Positions 7,874 through 16,976 of a stretch of DNA of 32,637 nucleotides are shown here, piece by piece; position 1 is the first letter of the stretch, and each line of letters begins with the position of its first letter. Position numbers and translations under genes: made by a program. Origin of the DNA: an uncultured Christensenella sp. (lineage in GTDB: Bacteria > Bacillota > Clostridia > Christensenellales > UBA1242); the NCBI GenBank assembly GCA_910584815.1, contig CAJUBT010000017.1:1-32637 (forward strand), given 5' to 3'. The notes beneath the pieces are model-generated. The model searched no databases and had not been told where the DNA came from. It was given only the letters and a program-made list of their open reading frames with translations.

Positions 7874-10800
7874 ATGCAAAAAGAAGATGTTAAACCAAAT
7901 TTTGTTGAAAAGGAAAAGCAAATATTAAAATTTTGGAAAGATAATGAATGTTTTAAAAAACTGGTTGAAAAAAATAAAAATAATCCACGCTTTAGGTTTT
8001 TAGATGGCCCAATAACAGCAAACAATCGTTGTGGAGTTCATCATATTTGGGGTAGAACATTAAAAGACATTACTCATAAATACAACGCCTTAAAAGGCAA
8101 AGATGCCCAATACCAAAATGGTTTTGATGCCCAAGGTATGTGGGTTGAAGTTAATGTGGAAAAAGAACTTGGTTTAAATGGTAAGCCAGAAATTATAAAT
8201 TATGGTTTAGATAAGTTCACAACCAAATGTATGGAAAGAGTTAAATATTTTGCAAACGAAATTACTAACCAATCAATCCGTATGGGGCAATGGATGGACT
8301 GGGAAAATAGTTATTTTACAAATACCGATAACAACATTTTATCTATTTGGCATTTTTTAAAAGAATGCGATAAAAAAGGGTATATAGTTCGCAAAAATAG
8401 ACCAATGGTATGGTGCCCTCGCTGTGGAACAAGTTTATCAGAACACGAAATGGCTGGCAGTTATCACGATGTTACCCACACGGCAATTTTTGCAAAGTTC
8501 CCAGTTTTAAATGAAGATTTTAAAATGATAGCTTGGACAACAACCCCTTGGACACTTTCAAGTAACACTGCTCTTGCAATAAACCCAAACATAACTTATT
8601 GCAAAGTTCAGTTGAAAGCTACTGGCGAAAAATTAGTGCTAGGTAAAGATGCCCTTAAAATTTTAAAAGAAAGTTACCAAGTGTTAGAGGAATTTAAGGG
8701 GGAAAAACTTCTTAATTTAACTTACGAAACTTGCTTCCCAGAATTAGAAGCTTTAAATTTCGAGCATAAAATTATTGCCTGGGAAGATGTTGATGCAACA
8801 GAGGGTAGTGGTGTTGTTCATATAGCCCCAGGTTGTGGCGCGGAAGACTTTGAACTTGGAAAAAAATATAATCTCCCAGAAATTTGCCCTATAGATGACC
8901 AAGGTGTTATGTTAGAAAACACAGGTTTTTTAAAAGGTAAAAAAACAACAGAAGTTGTAGACCTTGTTGTAAATAGATTAAAACAAGATGGGAAATTATT
9001 GTATGCCCACCCTTACACTCATAGCTATCCATATTGTTGGAGATGTAAAACCGACCTTGTTTATAAACTAATTTCTACTTGGTATATAAGTGTGGAAGAA
9101 CTTCGCCCAAAACTTTTAAAAGCAATAGAAGATGTTGAGTTTTTCCCAGAATACGGCAGAAAGAGAATGGCAGACTGGCTACAAAATATGGGCGATTGGA
9201 ACATTTCCCGCAGTCGCTTTTATGGGTTGCCTCTTCCATTTTATGTTTGTGGCGAGTGCGGCAAAGTAACTATTGTTGGAAGTATGGAAGAATTAAGAAA
9301 ACTTGCTACAAACCCAAGTGAAATAGACAAAATTCCAAATATTCACCGCCCATATATCGATAATGTTAAAATTGCTTGTCCTCATTGTAAAGCCGAAGTT
9401 GAAAGAGTTAAAGAAGTAGGAGACTGCTGGCTGGATGCTGGTATAACTCCCTTCAGCACTAAAAAGTATTTTGAAGACAAAGAATATTTTAACAACAACT
9501 TTCCAAGCGATTATGTTTGTGAAATGGTAGAGCAACTTAAATTATGGTTCTATTCCATACTTGTTATGAGTGTTGTTTTAACTGGCAAAGCACCTTTTAA
9601 AAGAGTGGTTACTCATCAATATGTAAAAGATGAGAATGGCAACGAATTCCATAAAAGTGGAGGTAATTCCTTGGAATGTGATAAAGTTGCCGATGAGGTT
9701 GGTGCAGATACAATAAGATATTTATACGCAAGTGCTAACAACACTAACGATATGCGTTTTGGTTATACTCTTACAGATGAAGCAAGAAGAAAACTTATGA
9801 ACTTCTGGAATGCTTATGTTTTTTATAACACCTATGCCTGCATAGATAACCCAGATGTTGCAAATTTCACACCAGATTTTAAAAACCTTAATGTTGCAGA
9901 TAGATGGATAATAGAAAAAGTTAATAAGTTTGTTAAAGATAGCGACATTAACTATTCTCAAAACAAATATTTCCTTGTTGTAAAAGATTTTGAAAATTTA
10001 GTAGATGACCTCACAAATTTTTATATTCGTGTTAATCGTAGAAGATTTTGGAAGAGTGACGATAAAAATGATCAATTAACAGCTTATTGGTGCTTATATA
10101 ATGCAATAAAAAGTATAATTCAAGTAATGGCTCCAATTGTTCCATTTATAACTGAAAGTATTTGGCAAAATTTAGTTCGTGGCACACAAGCAAATGCAGA
10201 AATTTCTGTAATGCTTGGTGGTTACCCAGAAGTAGTTAAAGAAGTGGGCGAAAGCAACATAATAAATAACGCCGAAACAATTAGAGAAATTATTGCAGTT
10301 GTGCTAAGGCTAAGAAACGAAAAACAATTAAAAATAAAACAACCTCTTAAAACATTATTTGTTATTGCAACTCCAGAAGATAAAAAAGCAATAACTCAAT
10401 TTGAAAACATTATAAAAGATGAACTTAACATTAAACAAATTGTTTTTGAAGATGATAACTCTAAATTTAATGTTCCATTTTTATCTGTAAATTTTAAAAC
10501 AGCAGGGGCAGTTTTAAAGGGAGATGTTCAAAAACTAAAACAAATTGTAACAGAAATGTCTGATGCTGAAATGGCAAACTGGGTTGAACAATATAATAAT
10601 GGCAGTGTTACAACAAAAGAGTTTGGAAAACTAAATAGTAATGTTTTTATGCTAAACTATAAATCTAAGCCAGAATATGTTATTTCAACTCTTCAAAATA
10701 AAACTTTAGTGCTAGACACAACTATAGATAATAACCTTATGTTAGAAGGTTTATTTAGAGAACTTGTTCGTTCTGCTCAAGTTTTAAGGAAAGAAGCTAA

Positions 10801-11002
10801 TTTTAACATTGAAGATAGAATTGAAATAGATATTGAAAGTGAATCCGAAATTATAAATAACCTTGTTTCTAAATACAATGAAAAAATTAAACAAGAAGTT
10901 TTAGCAATAAAATTAAATGAAGGAATTTTAAACCCAGATATAACAAAACAAATAGAACTTGGAGATGAAACCTTAACTTTAAAATTAAAAGCAATTAAAT
11001 AA
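7874..11002 (+). CDS. ileS: Isoleucine--tRNA ligase, variant-signature class I type
   Basis: The 1042-residue enzyme charges tRNA-Ile with isoleucine in the cytoplasm. The class I Rossmann core opens with FLDGPITANNRCGVHHIWGR (42-61). HHIW (56-59) stands at the HIGH position, and FHKSGGN (592-598) at the KMSKS position. WCPRCGTSLSEHEMAG and the CP1 editing region with WTTTPWTLSSNTALA follow. Two later CxxC pairs (CGECGK; CPHCK) could bind zinc. The C-terminal third is the helical anticodon-binding region plus extension. A length near 1040 and motifs such as GVHHxWGR place it in a recognised bacterial subgroup rather than the E. coli-like one. The AUC T-box leader independently supports isoleucine. 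The start is ATG behind AAAAGGAAA. Confidence 0.93.
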   Translation: MQKEDVKPNFVEKEKQILKFWKDNECFKKLVEKNKNNPRFRFLDGPITANNRCGVHHIWGRTLKDITHKYNALKGKDAQYQNGFDAQGMWVEVNVEKELGLNGKPEIINYGLDKFTTKCMERVKYFANEITNQSIRMGQWMDWENSYFTNTDNNILSIWHFLKECDKKGYIVRKNRPMVWCPRCGTSLSEHEMAGSYHDVTHTAIFAKFPVLNEDFKMIAWTTTPWTLSSNTALAINPNITYCKVQLKATGEKLVLGKDALKILKESYQVLEEFKGEKLLNLTYETCFPELEALNFEHKIIAWEDVDATEGSGVVHIAPGCGAEDFELGKKYNLPEICPIDDQGVMLENTGFLKGKKTTEVVDLVVNRLKQDGKLLYAHPYTHSYPYCWRCKTDLVYKLISTWYISVEELRPKLLKAIEDVEFFPEYGRKRMADWLQNMGDWNISRSRFYGLPLPFYVCGECGKVTIVGSMEELRKLATNPSEIDKIPNIHRPYIDNVKIACPHCKAEVERVKEVGDCWLDAGITPFSTKKYFEDKEYFNNNFPSDYVCEMVEQLKLWFYSILVMSVVLTGKAPFKRVVTHQYVKDENGNEFHKSGGNSLECDKVADEVGADTIRYLYASANNTNDMRFGYTLTDEARRKLMNFWNAYVFYNTYACIDNPDVANFTPDFKNLNVADRWIIEKVNKFVKDSDINYSQNKYFLVVKDFENLVDDLTNFYIRVNRRRFWKSDDKNDQLTAYWCLYNAIKSIIQVMAPIVPFITESIWQNLVRGTQANAEISVMLGGYPEVVKEVGESNIINNAETIREIIAVVLRLRNEKQLKIKQPLKTLFVIATPEDKKAITQFENIIKDELNIKQIVFEDDNSKFNVPFLSVNFKTAGAVLKGDVQKLKQIVTEMSDAEMANWVEQYNNGSVTTKEFGKLNSNVFMLNYKSKPEYVISTLQNKTLVLDTTIDNNLMLEGLFRELVRSAQVLRKEANFNIEDRIEIDIESESEIINNLVSKYNEKIKQEVLAIKLNEGILNPDITKQIELGDETLTLKLKAIK

Positions 11003-11222
11003 ATTAATATAAGTTCTGTTTTTAATAAAACTTTAAAATTAAAAAGTTAAAGTTTAAGGTTTTTAAAAAAGATAATAAACAAAAAAATAATTTAAATTAT
11101 TTATGTAACATCATTTAAAATTAACAGTTTTTTGTTTAATAAAAGTTTTATTTATTAACCATTAATTTTAAAATTATTGTTTTACAAATTTTTAAACTAA
11201 TTAACCCTAAAAGGTAAAAGTT

Positions 11223-12080
11223 ATGAAAACAAACTATGAGTGGAATGATTATGAAATTATTGCAACTGGCGATGGTATGAAACTTGAAAGGTGGAAAGAT
11301 GTTTATCTTCTTCGCCCTGACCCTCAAGTCATTTGGAAAAGTAGTGAAAATTTAGAAGAATATCCAGAACTTAATGCAAAATATAATCGCATAGGCGGTG
11401 GCGGCAGTTGGGTTAATTTAAAGCCGATGCCAAAAAGTTGGGTTATTGGTTGGCGTAATTTAAAATTTCAAATAAAGCCAATGGGGTTTAAGCACACAGG
11501 TCTTTTTCCAGAGCAAGCAACTAATTGGGCAACAATGATAGATTTAATAACTAACTCTCACCGCCAAGTTAAAGTGCTTAATTTGTTTGCTTACACTGGT
11601 GGGGCAACAGTTGCTTGTACAAGCGCAGGTGCATTTGTAACTCATGTAGATAGTGCAAAAAATATGGTGGAAATTGCAAAAGAAAATATGCGTTTGAGTG
11701 GGTTAGAGAATAAACCAGTTAGATATATTATAGATGACTGTAAAAAATTTGTTGAACGGGAAATTCGTAGAGGAAACAAATATGATGCAATAATTATGGA
11801 CCCTCCAAGTTATGGCAGAGGAACAAATGGTGAAGTGTGGAAAATAGAAGATAGCATTTTTGAGCTTGTTAATCTTTGCAAACAAGTGTTATCCGAAAAA
11901 CCGCTATTCTTTTTAATTAATAGTTATACAACTGGTTTGCAACCAATTGTTATGCAAAACATTTTAAGTTTGGCATTAAATGTTAAAGATTTATCTAAAA
12001 TAGATTGTTATGAAGTTGCCTTACCAACAAGTCAAAAAATATTTTTGCCTTGTGGTTGCAGTTCAATTTGTGTTTTTTAA
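11223..12080 (+). CDS. Class I SAM-dependent methyltransferase, RlmI-like core, probably RNA-directed
   Basis: The protein has 285 residues. The SAM-binding motif is NLFAYTGGATVA (120-131), then the acidic motif II VDSAKNM (142-148), a DDC turn (171-173) and the catalytic-loop motif DPPSYGRG (193-200). The whole is similar to the methyltransferase domain of 23S rRNA methyltransferases of the RlmI/RlmK class, but there is no PUA domain. The first 90 residues form a short beta-rich N-terminal region (GDGMKLERWKDVYLLRPDPQ). The target base cannot be told from the sequence. The start is ATG behind AAAAGG. It stands alone, 220 bases after ileS and 128 before another RNA-modification gene. Confidence 0.8.
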   Translation: MKTNYEWNDYEIIATGDGMKLERWKDVYLLRPDPQVIWKSSENLEEYPELNAKYNRIGGGGSWVNLKPMPKSWVIGWRNLKFQIKPMGFKHTGLFPEQATNWATMIDLITNSHRQVKVLNLFAYTGGATVACTSAGAFVTHVDSAKNMVEIAKENMRLSGLENKPVRYIIDDCKKFVEREIRRGNKYDAIIMDPPSYGRGTNGEVWKIEDSIFELVNLCKQVLSEKPLFFLINSYTTGLQPIVMQNILSLALNVKDLSKIDCYEVALPTSQKIFLPCGCSSICVF

Positions 12081-12208
12081 AAAACTTTTTAAATTTAAAA
12101 TTATTTTTAAATTTTATAACTTTTTTTATTTTTAAATTGTTATAATTCAAAAACAAAAAACACAACAAAATTTATTAATAATTAACAAAAAAAGAGAGAA
12201 AAAACTTT

Positions 12209-12889
12209 ATGTGTAATATCATTTACGAAGATAACCAAATATTAGTGGTTGTTAAACCTAAAAATATTCCTGTGCAAAAAGATAATAGTGAAGATGATGA
12301 TTTGCTATCTCAATTAAAAGAATATTTAGTTAAAAAATATAACAAACAAGGCAATGCCTATTTAGGTTTGGTGCATAGGTTAGACCGCCCAACAGGTGGC
12401 ATAATGGTGTTTGCAAAAACCTCTAAAAGTGCAGGCAGATTGTGTGAGCAAATTAAAACAGATGATTTCCAAAAAACATATTTTGCTGTTGTTTCTGGCA
12501 CACCAAGGCAAAAACAAGCAACCCTAATAAATTACTTAAAAAAGGATGAAAAAAACAATATTGTTAAGGTTTGTCCACAATATGAAGATGGTGCAAAACA
12601 AGCAATTTTGCATTATCAAATTCTTGAAACTTTGGGAGATAGAACTCTTGTAAAAATTAATTTGCAAACAGGCAGAAGTCATCAAATTAGGGTCCAATTT
12701 GCAGCTATTGGTTGCCCAGTAGTAAATGATGTAAAATATGGTTTAAGCACGCAAAGGGGCAATTTAGCCCTCTGGGCAAGTGTATTATCTTTCACGCACC
12801 CTGTAACTAAGCAAAAATTAACCTTTAAAGTTGCTCCAGAAGTGGATGATAAAGCTTGGCAAAATTTTAATTTAGAAAAATTTTTATAA
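12209..12889 (+). CDS. RluA-family pseudouridine synthase without S4 domain
   Basis: The protein has 226 residues. It converts a uridine in rRNA or tRNA to pseudouridine. The catalytic motif HRLDRPTGG (56-64) has the nucleophile D59. Further family blocks are YEDNQILVVVKPKNIPV near the start and LQTGRSHQIRVQFAAIGCPVVNDVKYG. There is no N-terminal S4 domain, unlike the RluD-type paralogue at 23787, so it is a short YlyB/YhcT-like form. The site modified is not predictable. The ribosome site AGAGAG is weak. It ends before a strong bidirectional terminator shared with the convergent groEL. Confidence 0.88.
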   Translation: MCNIIYEDNQILVVVKPKNIPVQKDNSEDDDLLSQLKEYLVKKYNKQGNAYLGLVHRLDRPTGGIMVFAKTSKSAGRLCEQIKTDDFQKTYFAVVSGTPRQKQATLINYLKKDEKNNIVKVCPQYEDGAKQAILHYQILETLGDRTLVKINLQTGRSHQIRVQFAAIGCPVVNDVKYGLSTQRGNLALWASVLSFTHPVTKQKLTFKVAPEVDDKAWQNFNLEKFL

Positions 12890-12963
12890 TAAAATTTTAT
12901 AATAAAATTTACATTTTTATAAACAAAAAAAACATAAAAATTTAATATTTAACTTGTTAAAAA

Positions 12964-13005
12964 AAAGACCTTAAAAAAAGTTAATTTTAAGGTCTTTATT
13001 TTTTA
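12964..13005. terminator. Bidirectional terminator between the pseudouridine synthase and groEL
   Basis: A perfect 13-bp stem AAAGACCTTAAAA (12964-12976) / TTTTAAGGTCTTT (12985-12997), with A-rich sequence on its left and T-rich sequence on its right, serves both convergent transcripts. Confidence 0.88.
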
Positions 13006-13072
13006 TTTTAAAAAAGTTTTTAATTGTAGTTTGTTCTTTTTTTATTTTATATAATTTTTAATTATTTAAAGT

Positions 13073-14653
13073 TTATTTTTCTTCACAATCTGTAACAAGC
13101 CCAAAAGTTGTAAGCATTGTTGTTACAACGCTAACAGCGTTTTGTAAAGCTGTTATTGTAACTTTTGCTGGGTCTATAATTCCTGCTTTTATAACATCAA
13201 CATACTTATTGTTTAAGGCATCAAATCCGTAACTATCACTTTTATGTTTCAAAATTTTGTTTATAACAACACTGGGTTCGTTAGTTTCACAATTTTTAAT
13301 TATTTGGGTTATAGGTTCTCTTAAAATTTTACAAAAAATTTCTGCACCTATTTTTTCATCACCCTTTAAAGTTTTAGCAAATTTGCATAGTTTATTTTCT
13401 AATTTAAGCAGGCAAATACCTCCGCCAGCCACCACACCTAATTCTAAGGCAGATGTTGTTGCTGATATTGCATCTTCAATTCTCAATTTTTTTTCTTGTT
13501 GCTCAATTTCGCTATTTGCACCAACCATAATGCAAGCAACGCCACCAGTTAAATTGCTAAGCCTTAATTTAAGTTCTTCTTTTTCATAATCAGTTTCTGT
13601 TTCTTCTATTTTGTTTTTAATAAATTTTATTCTTTCATTCAATTTTTCTTCGCAGACTTTATTGCTTATAATAGTTGTTTTGTCTTTAGTAATTTTTGCT
13701 TGCTTTAATAAGCCAAGGTCATTTAATGTTAAGTTTTTAAAATTGCTATCTTCAAAAAAAACTTTCGTGTTTGTTTTTATGGCAAGGTCCTCTAAAAATT
13801 CAAGTCTTTTTTCAGCGTAAAATGGACTTTTAACAACACAACAACTAAATACTCCGCGTGCCTTATTTATTATAATGTTACCAAGCGCTTCATCGCCAAT
13901 ATCATCACAAACAATAACAATAGGTTTATTTTCTTTTAAAACAAGTTCAAAAACAGGAAGCACTTCATTAAAATTATTTATTTTTTTATTTGCAATAAGC
14001 AAAAAACTATCATCAAAATCTACTTGTTTTTTTTCTAGGTTATTACATAGGTGAGGGCTAGCATACCCTTTATTAAAACTAATTCCTTCCTCAATTAGCA
14101 ACTTAACAGTTGCTGTTTTGCCATCTTGTAAAGTAATAGTGGCTGTTTTGCCAAGTTTTTTATAAGCACTTGCAATAAGCTTGCCAATTTCGTTGTTTCC
14201 ACTGGAAATGCTTGCAATGTTTTCAATGTCAACTTCATTTTTAATTGCAATGCTTTTTTTCTTAATTTCATTAACAGCACAAGCACACGCTTTTTTAATT
14301 CCGTTATTTATTAAAATAGGGCTTGCACCATTAACAAGCTGTTTTGCCCCCTCAAGCATTAATTTTTGTGCCAACACAATTGCAGTTGTGGTGCCATCTC
14401 CAGCAATGTCATTTGTTTTTTGGCAAACTTCTTTAATTAATTTAACACCCATATTTTCAAAACTATTTTTAAGTTCAACCTCTTTTGCAATGGTAACGCC
14501 ATCGTTTGTAATAAGTGGGCAAGCAAACTTTCTATCTAAAACTACATTTTTACCTTTAGGTCCTAAAGTAATTTTAACTAGGTTGGCAAGCTTATTTATG
14601 CCACAACATAACAAATTTCTTGCATTTTCTCCCATTTCAATTTCTTTTGCCAT
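13073..14653 (-). CDS. groL: Chaperonin GroEL (Hsp60), divergent, lacking the GGM tail
   Basis: The 526-residue ATP-driven chaperonin ring subunit folds client proteins with GroES. Conserved blocks are LGPKGKNVVLD (30-40), TNDGVTIAKE, the nucleotide motif GDGTTT (85-90), ATP-hydrolysis Asp in IEDAISATTSALELG and VVAGGG. It differs from usual GroEL in three ways. The near-invariant apical PGFGDRRK is PFYAEKRL. The protein is rich in cysteine (for example LLCCG, KACACAV, FSCCVV). The C-terminus stops at VTDCEEK without the Gly-Gly-Met repeat. Nucleotide-binding and hinge motifs are intact, so activity is expected. The start is ATG behind AAAAGGAG, five bases after the groES stop. Whether the genome has a second, more typical GroEL cannot be seen here. 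Confidence 0.95.
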   Translation of the reverse strand: MAKEIEMGENARNLLCCGINKLANLVKITLGPKGKNVVLDRKFACPLITNDGVTIAKEVELKNSFENMGVKLIKEVCQKTNDIAGDGTTTAIVLAQKLMLEGAKQLVNGASPILINNGIKKACACAVNEIKKKSIAIKNEVDIENIASISSGNNEIGKLIASAYKKLGKTATITLQDGKTATVKLLIEEGISFNKGYASPHLCNNLEKKQVDFDDSFLLIANKKINNFNEVLPVFELVLKENKPIVIVCDDIGDEALGNIIINKARGVFSCCVVKSPFYAEKRLEFLEDLAIKTNTKVFFEDSNFKNLTLNDLGLLKQAKITKDKTTIISNKVCEEKLNERIKFIKNKIEETETDYEKEELKLRLSNLTGGVACIMVGANSEIEQQEKKLRIEDAISATTSALELGVVAGGGICLLKLENKLCKFAKTLKGDEKIGAEIFCKILREPITQIIKNCETNEPSVVINKILKHKSDSYGFDALNNKYVDVIKAGIIDPAKVTITALQNAVSVVTTMLTTFGLVTDCEEK

Positions 14654-14658
14654 TTTTT

Positions 14659-14946
14659 TTACTCCTTTTCATATGCTAAAACATCGGTTTGTTTTATAAG
14701 AATATAATTGTTTTCCCCATCACAGAATTTTGCAACAGTGTGTTCTTCATAAAAAATGGTGTCGTTAACACCAATTTTCATATCTATAAAAACTCCACAA
14801 TCGTAAATGCCAGTGCCAATAGCAACAACTTTTGCTTTTTTAACTTCGCTTTCATCTCCTTCGCTTAAAGTTATTCCGCTTGCAGTTTTTTTAACAGTTT
14901 CAATAGGCATTGCTAAAATTCTATCAAATAATGGTTGTAGCTTCAT
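14659..14946 (-). CDS. groES: Co-chaperonin GroES
   Basis: The protein has 95 residues, the normal length. It forms the heptameric lid of the GroEL chamber. Family features are MKLQPLFDRILAMP at the start, the mobile loop VKKTASGITLSEG (GITL instead of the common GIVL), AKVVAIGTG, KIGVNDTIFYEEH and the ending ILIKQTDVLAYEKE. The first gene of the groES-groEL operon, it has an AAAAGGAGAAAAA ribosome site. No CIRCE repeat (TTAGCACTC-N9-GAGTGCTAA) is present upstream as far as the divergent gene at 15077, so HrcA control is not evident. Confidence 0.95.
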   Translation of the reverse strand: MKLQPLFDRILAMPIETVKKTASGITLSEGDESEVKKAKVVAIGTGIYDCGVFIDMKIGVNDTIFYEEHTVAKFCDGENNYILIKQTDVLAYEKE

Positions 14947-15076
14947 TTTTTCTCCTTTTCATAATTAACTTTTTAGTTTCATAAAAATATCTTGTAGTAT
15001 ATTTTTTTTAAATTTTTAATTTATAAAAAACTACATATTAATTTTAAATATTAGTTAAGGGAGAATTCAATATTTA

Positions 15077-15877
15077 GTGCCAATTTTAAGTAAATCTCAA
15101 AGAAAATATCGAAAAATAAAGAGTAATAGAGCAAAAAAATTATCTTTTTTGTTTATTTTTGTGTGTTTGATGTTGGTTTTTTTAATAGTTGTAAATTTTG
15201 CCGACATTTTTTCTAGCATAATAACGCATAAAGGAAGTTTGTTTAGCGTGAATAAAATAGAAACCTCTAGTTATAGTGTTTATGGCGTTTCTATAAAAGA
15301 TTATGCCAACGAGGAAGATGCATTAAATTATGCAAATTCTGTAACTAATAAAGGTGGGGCAGGCTATGTATACCAAAGTGGTGAATATTTTGTTTTAGGT
15401 AATGCCTACCAAAGTTTAAATGAAGCAACAGAAATTAAAGAAAATTTGTTGAAACTAGGCTACAATGCACGCATTGTAAACATTAAAGTAGATGCAATTT
15501 GTAAGACTTACAGAGGTAATAATTCAAAATCCTTAACTGCGTGTTTAAACTGGTTTAGAAATTGTTATAATTCTTTATATGAAGAAGGGTTGAATTTTGA
15601 TAAAAATTTATCTAATAGAAATCAAACCAATTCTTGCTTAGCAAATGTGTTAACAAGTCTTGCTCAATTAAACATCGAACTAAATTCGTTTAAAAGTGCT
15701 GCAGATAAAGATATTAAAAATGCCGTATCACCACATTTTAAAGCGTGTAAAGAACTGCTAGAAAATTTGCTTTATAATAAAGATAGCGACCTTAAATTTT
15801 CTTCAAAAATGAAATTTGTTAGCATTCAAATTGTTCTGCACAATAAGTTGGTTGTAAAAGCCTTAAACGAAATATAA
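15077..15877 (+). CDS. Single-pass membrane protein with SPOR-like domain
   Basis: The protein has 266 residues. A basic N-terminus (KSQRKYRKIKSNRAKK) precedes one transmembrane helix (about 22-42), so the rest is extracytoplasmic. Residues about 65-140 (YSVYGVSIKDYANEEDALNYANS...YVYQSGEYFVLGNAYQSLNEATEIKENLLKLGYNARIV) fit the beta-alpha-beta pattern of a SPOR domain, which binds denuded peptidoglycan at division or engulfment sites. The remaining 125 residues are helical, without a known domain. The start is GTG, with TAAGGGAGAA about a dozen bases upstream. It is divergent from groES and resembles a lineage-specific cell-wall or sporulation protein. Confidence 0.65.
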   Translation: MPILSKSQRKYRKIKSNRAKKLSFLFIFVCLMLVFLIVVNFADIFSSIITHKGSLFSVNKIETSSYSVYGVSIKDYANEEDALNYANSVTNKGGAGYVYQSGEYFVLGNAYQSLNEATEIKENLLKLGYNARIVNIKVDAICKTYRGNNSKSLTACLNWFRNCYNSLYEEGLNFDKNLSNRNQTNSCLANVLTSLAQLNIELNSFKSAADKDIKNAVSPHFKACKELLENLLYNKDSDLKFSSKMKFVSIQIVLHNKLVVKALNEI

Positions 15878-15950
15878 AAATACTTAAAAATTAAAAAAAC
15901 CAACCCTTATTTTAATTGCATTTTTAAACTATTTGTTTTATTATTATTAT

Positions 15951-16751
15951 ATGAAAAATCAAGTAAGAAATGTGGTTATAACAGGTGGCACAAGTGGCAT
16001 TGGCTTAGCGTGTGTTCAATTCTTTAAAAATAAGGGAGATAATGTTATTGTTCTTGCAAGGAAGAACCCTAACAACCTTGAAAATTTTTATGCTTGCGAT
16101 GTTAGTGATGAAGAACAAGTTATGAAAACTTTTGAGGAAATTGGTGCGAAGTACCCTTATATAGATGTTTTAATAAATAATGCAGGTTTTGGCTTGTCTG
16201 GCGCAACAGAACTTGTTAATAATAAAGACATTCATTCGCTTTTTAATGTAAATTTTTTTGGTGTGGTAAATTGCTATAAATATGCCTTACCTTTTATAAG
16301 AAAAGGTGGTACAGTTATTAATGTCAGTTCTGTTTGTGCATTTTTCCCATTGCCATTTAGGGGGTACTATTGTGCAAGTAAAGCTGCTGTAAATTTAATA
16401 AGTTATTCTATGAAAATGGAATGTGCACCTTTTAAAATAAAAGTTACTTCAGTTTGTCCAGGGGACACAAAAACAAATTTTACCAAAAACAGGGTTAAAA
16501 GTTTTGAAACAAACGAGAGATATGGTAACCGAATAAAATCTGCAGCTGAAAATATAGATAGTAAACAAGAAAAACGAATGAGCCCAGAAATTGTTGCAAA
16601 GCAAATTTATAAAGTTAGTAAAAAGAAAAACCCAAAACCATATGTAATTGTGGGTGCTAAATATAAAGTGTTAAATTTTTTCAGCCATTTAGTTCCACTT
16701 AGTTGGTTACTACATTTTACCGAAAAATTCTTTAGTGGTAAGCCAGAATAA
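15951..16751 (+). CDS. Short-chain dehydrogenase/reductase (SDR)
   Basis: The protein has 266 residues from this ATG. It is an NAD(P)-dependent oxidoreductase of classical SDR type. The cofactor motif TGGTSGIG is at 11-18, NNAG at 76-79, the catalytic Ser in NVSS (126-127) and YCASK (Y140, K144). DVS after the second strand and PGDTKTNF complete the pattern. The substrate is unknown. A TTG 18 bases upstream is in frame but would add only MFYYYY, so the ATG is preferred. No Shine-Dalgarno is visible before it (the upstream bases are TTATTATTATTAT), so initiation may be leaderless or A/U-driven. The C-terminal 35 residues are basic and hydrophobic (FFSHLVPLSWLLHFTEKFF), possibly membrane-associating. 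Confidence 0.85.
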   Translation: MKNQVRNVVITGGTSGIGLACVQFFKNKGDNVIVLARKNPNNLENFYACDVSDEEQVMKTFEEIGAKYPYIDVLINNAGFGLSGATELVNNKDIHSLFNVNFFGVVNCYKYALPFIRKGGTVINVSSVCAFFPLPFRGYYCASKAAVNLISYSMKMECAPFKIKVTSVCPGDTKTNFTKNRVKSFETNERYGNRIKSAAENIDSKQEKRMSPEIVAKQIYKVSKKKNPKPYVIVGAKYKVLNFFSHLVPLSWLLHFTEKFFSGKPE

Positions 16752-16976
16752 TAATCAATAAAATTTTACAGTAAAATAAAAACTTTATTTATGCTAAAAA
16801 ATTTTTTGTTATAAAATAAAAAAAATTTTAATTAAAAAATATTTAAAATTTTAAATAGAAAAAATTTTAATTTATTAAGTTAATTCAAAATAAAATTTTC
16901 AAAAGATTAACAAAAAAAGTAAATATTACTTTTTAGTAAAAAACAAAAAATACAAATAAGGGGAGGAAGTAGGCAA

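Noticed and set aside
14181..14699. Plus-strand open frame of 172 codons across groEL/groES
   Set aside because: Fully antisense to a well-conserved groEL; no ribosome site and no family resemblance.
14947..15076. CIRCE element expected before groES
   Set aside because: Searched by eye for TTAGCACTC...GAGTGCTAA; not present.
15933..15950. TTG start adding MFYYYY to the SDR
   Set aside because: Adds only a repeat-encoded peptide; the SDR fold begins normally from the ATG at 15951.
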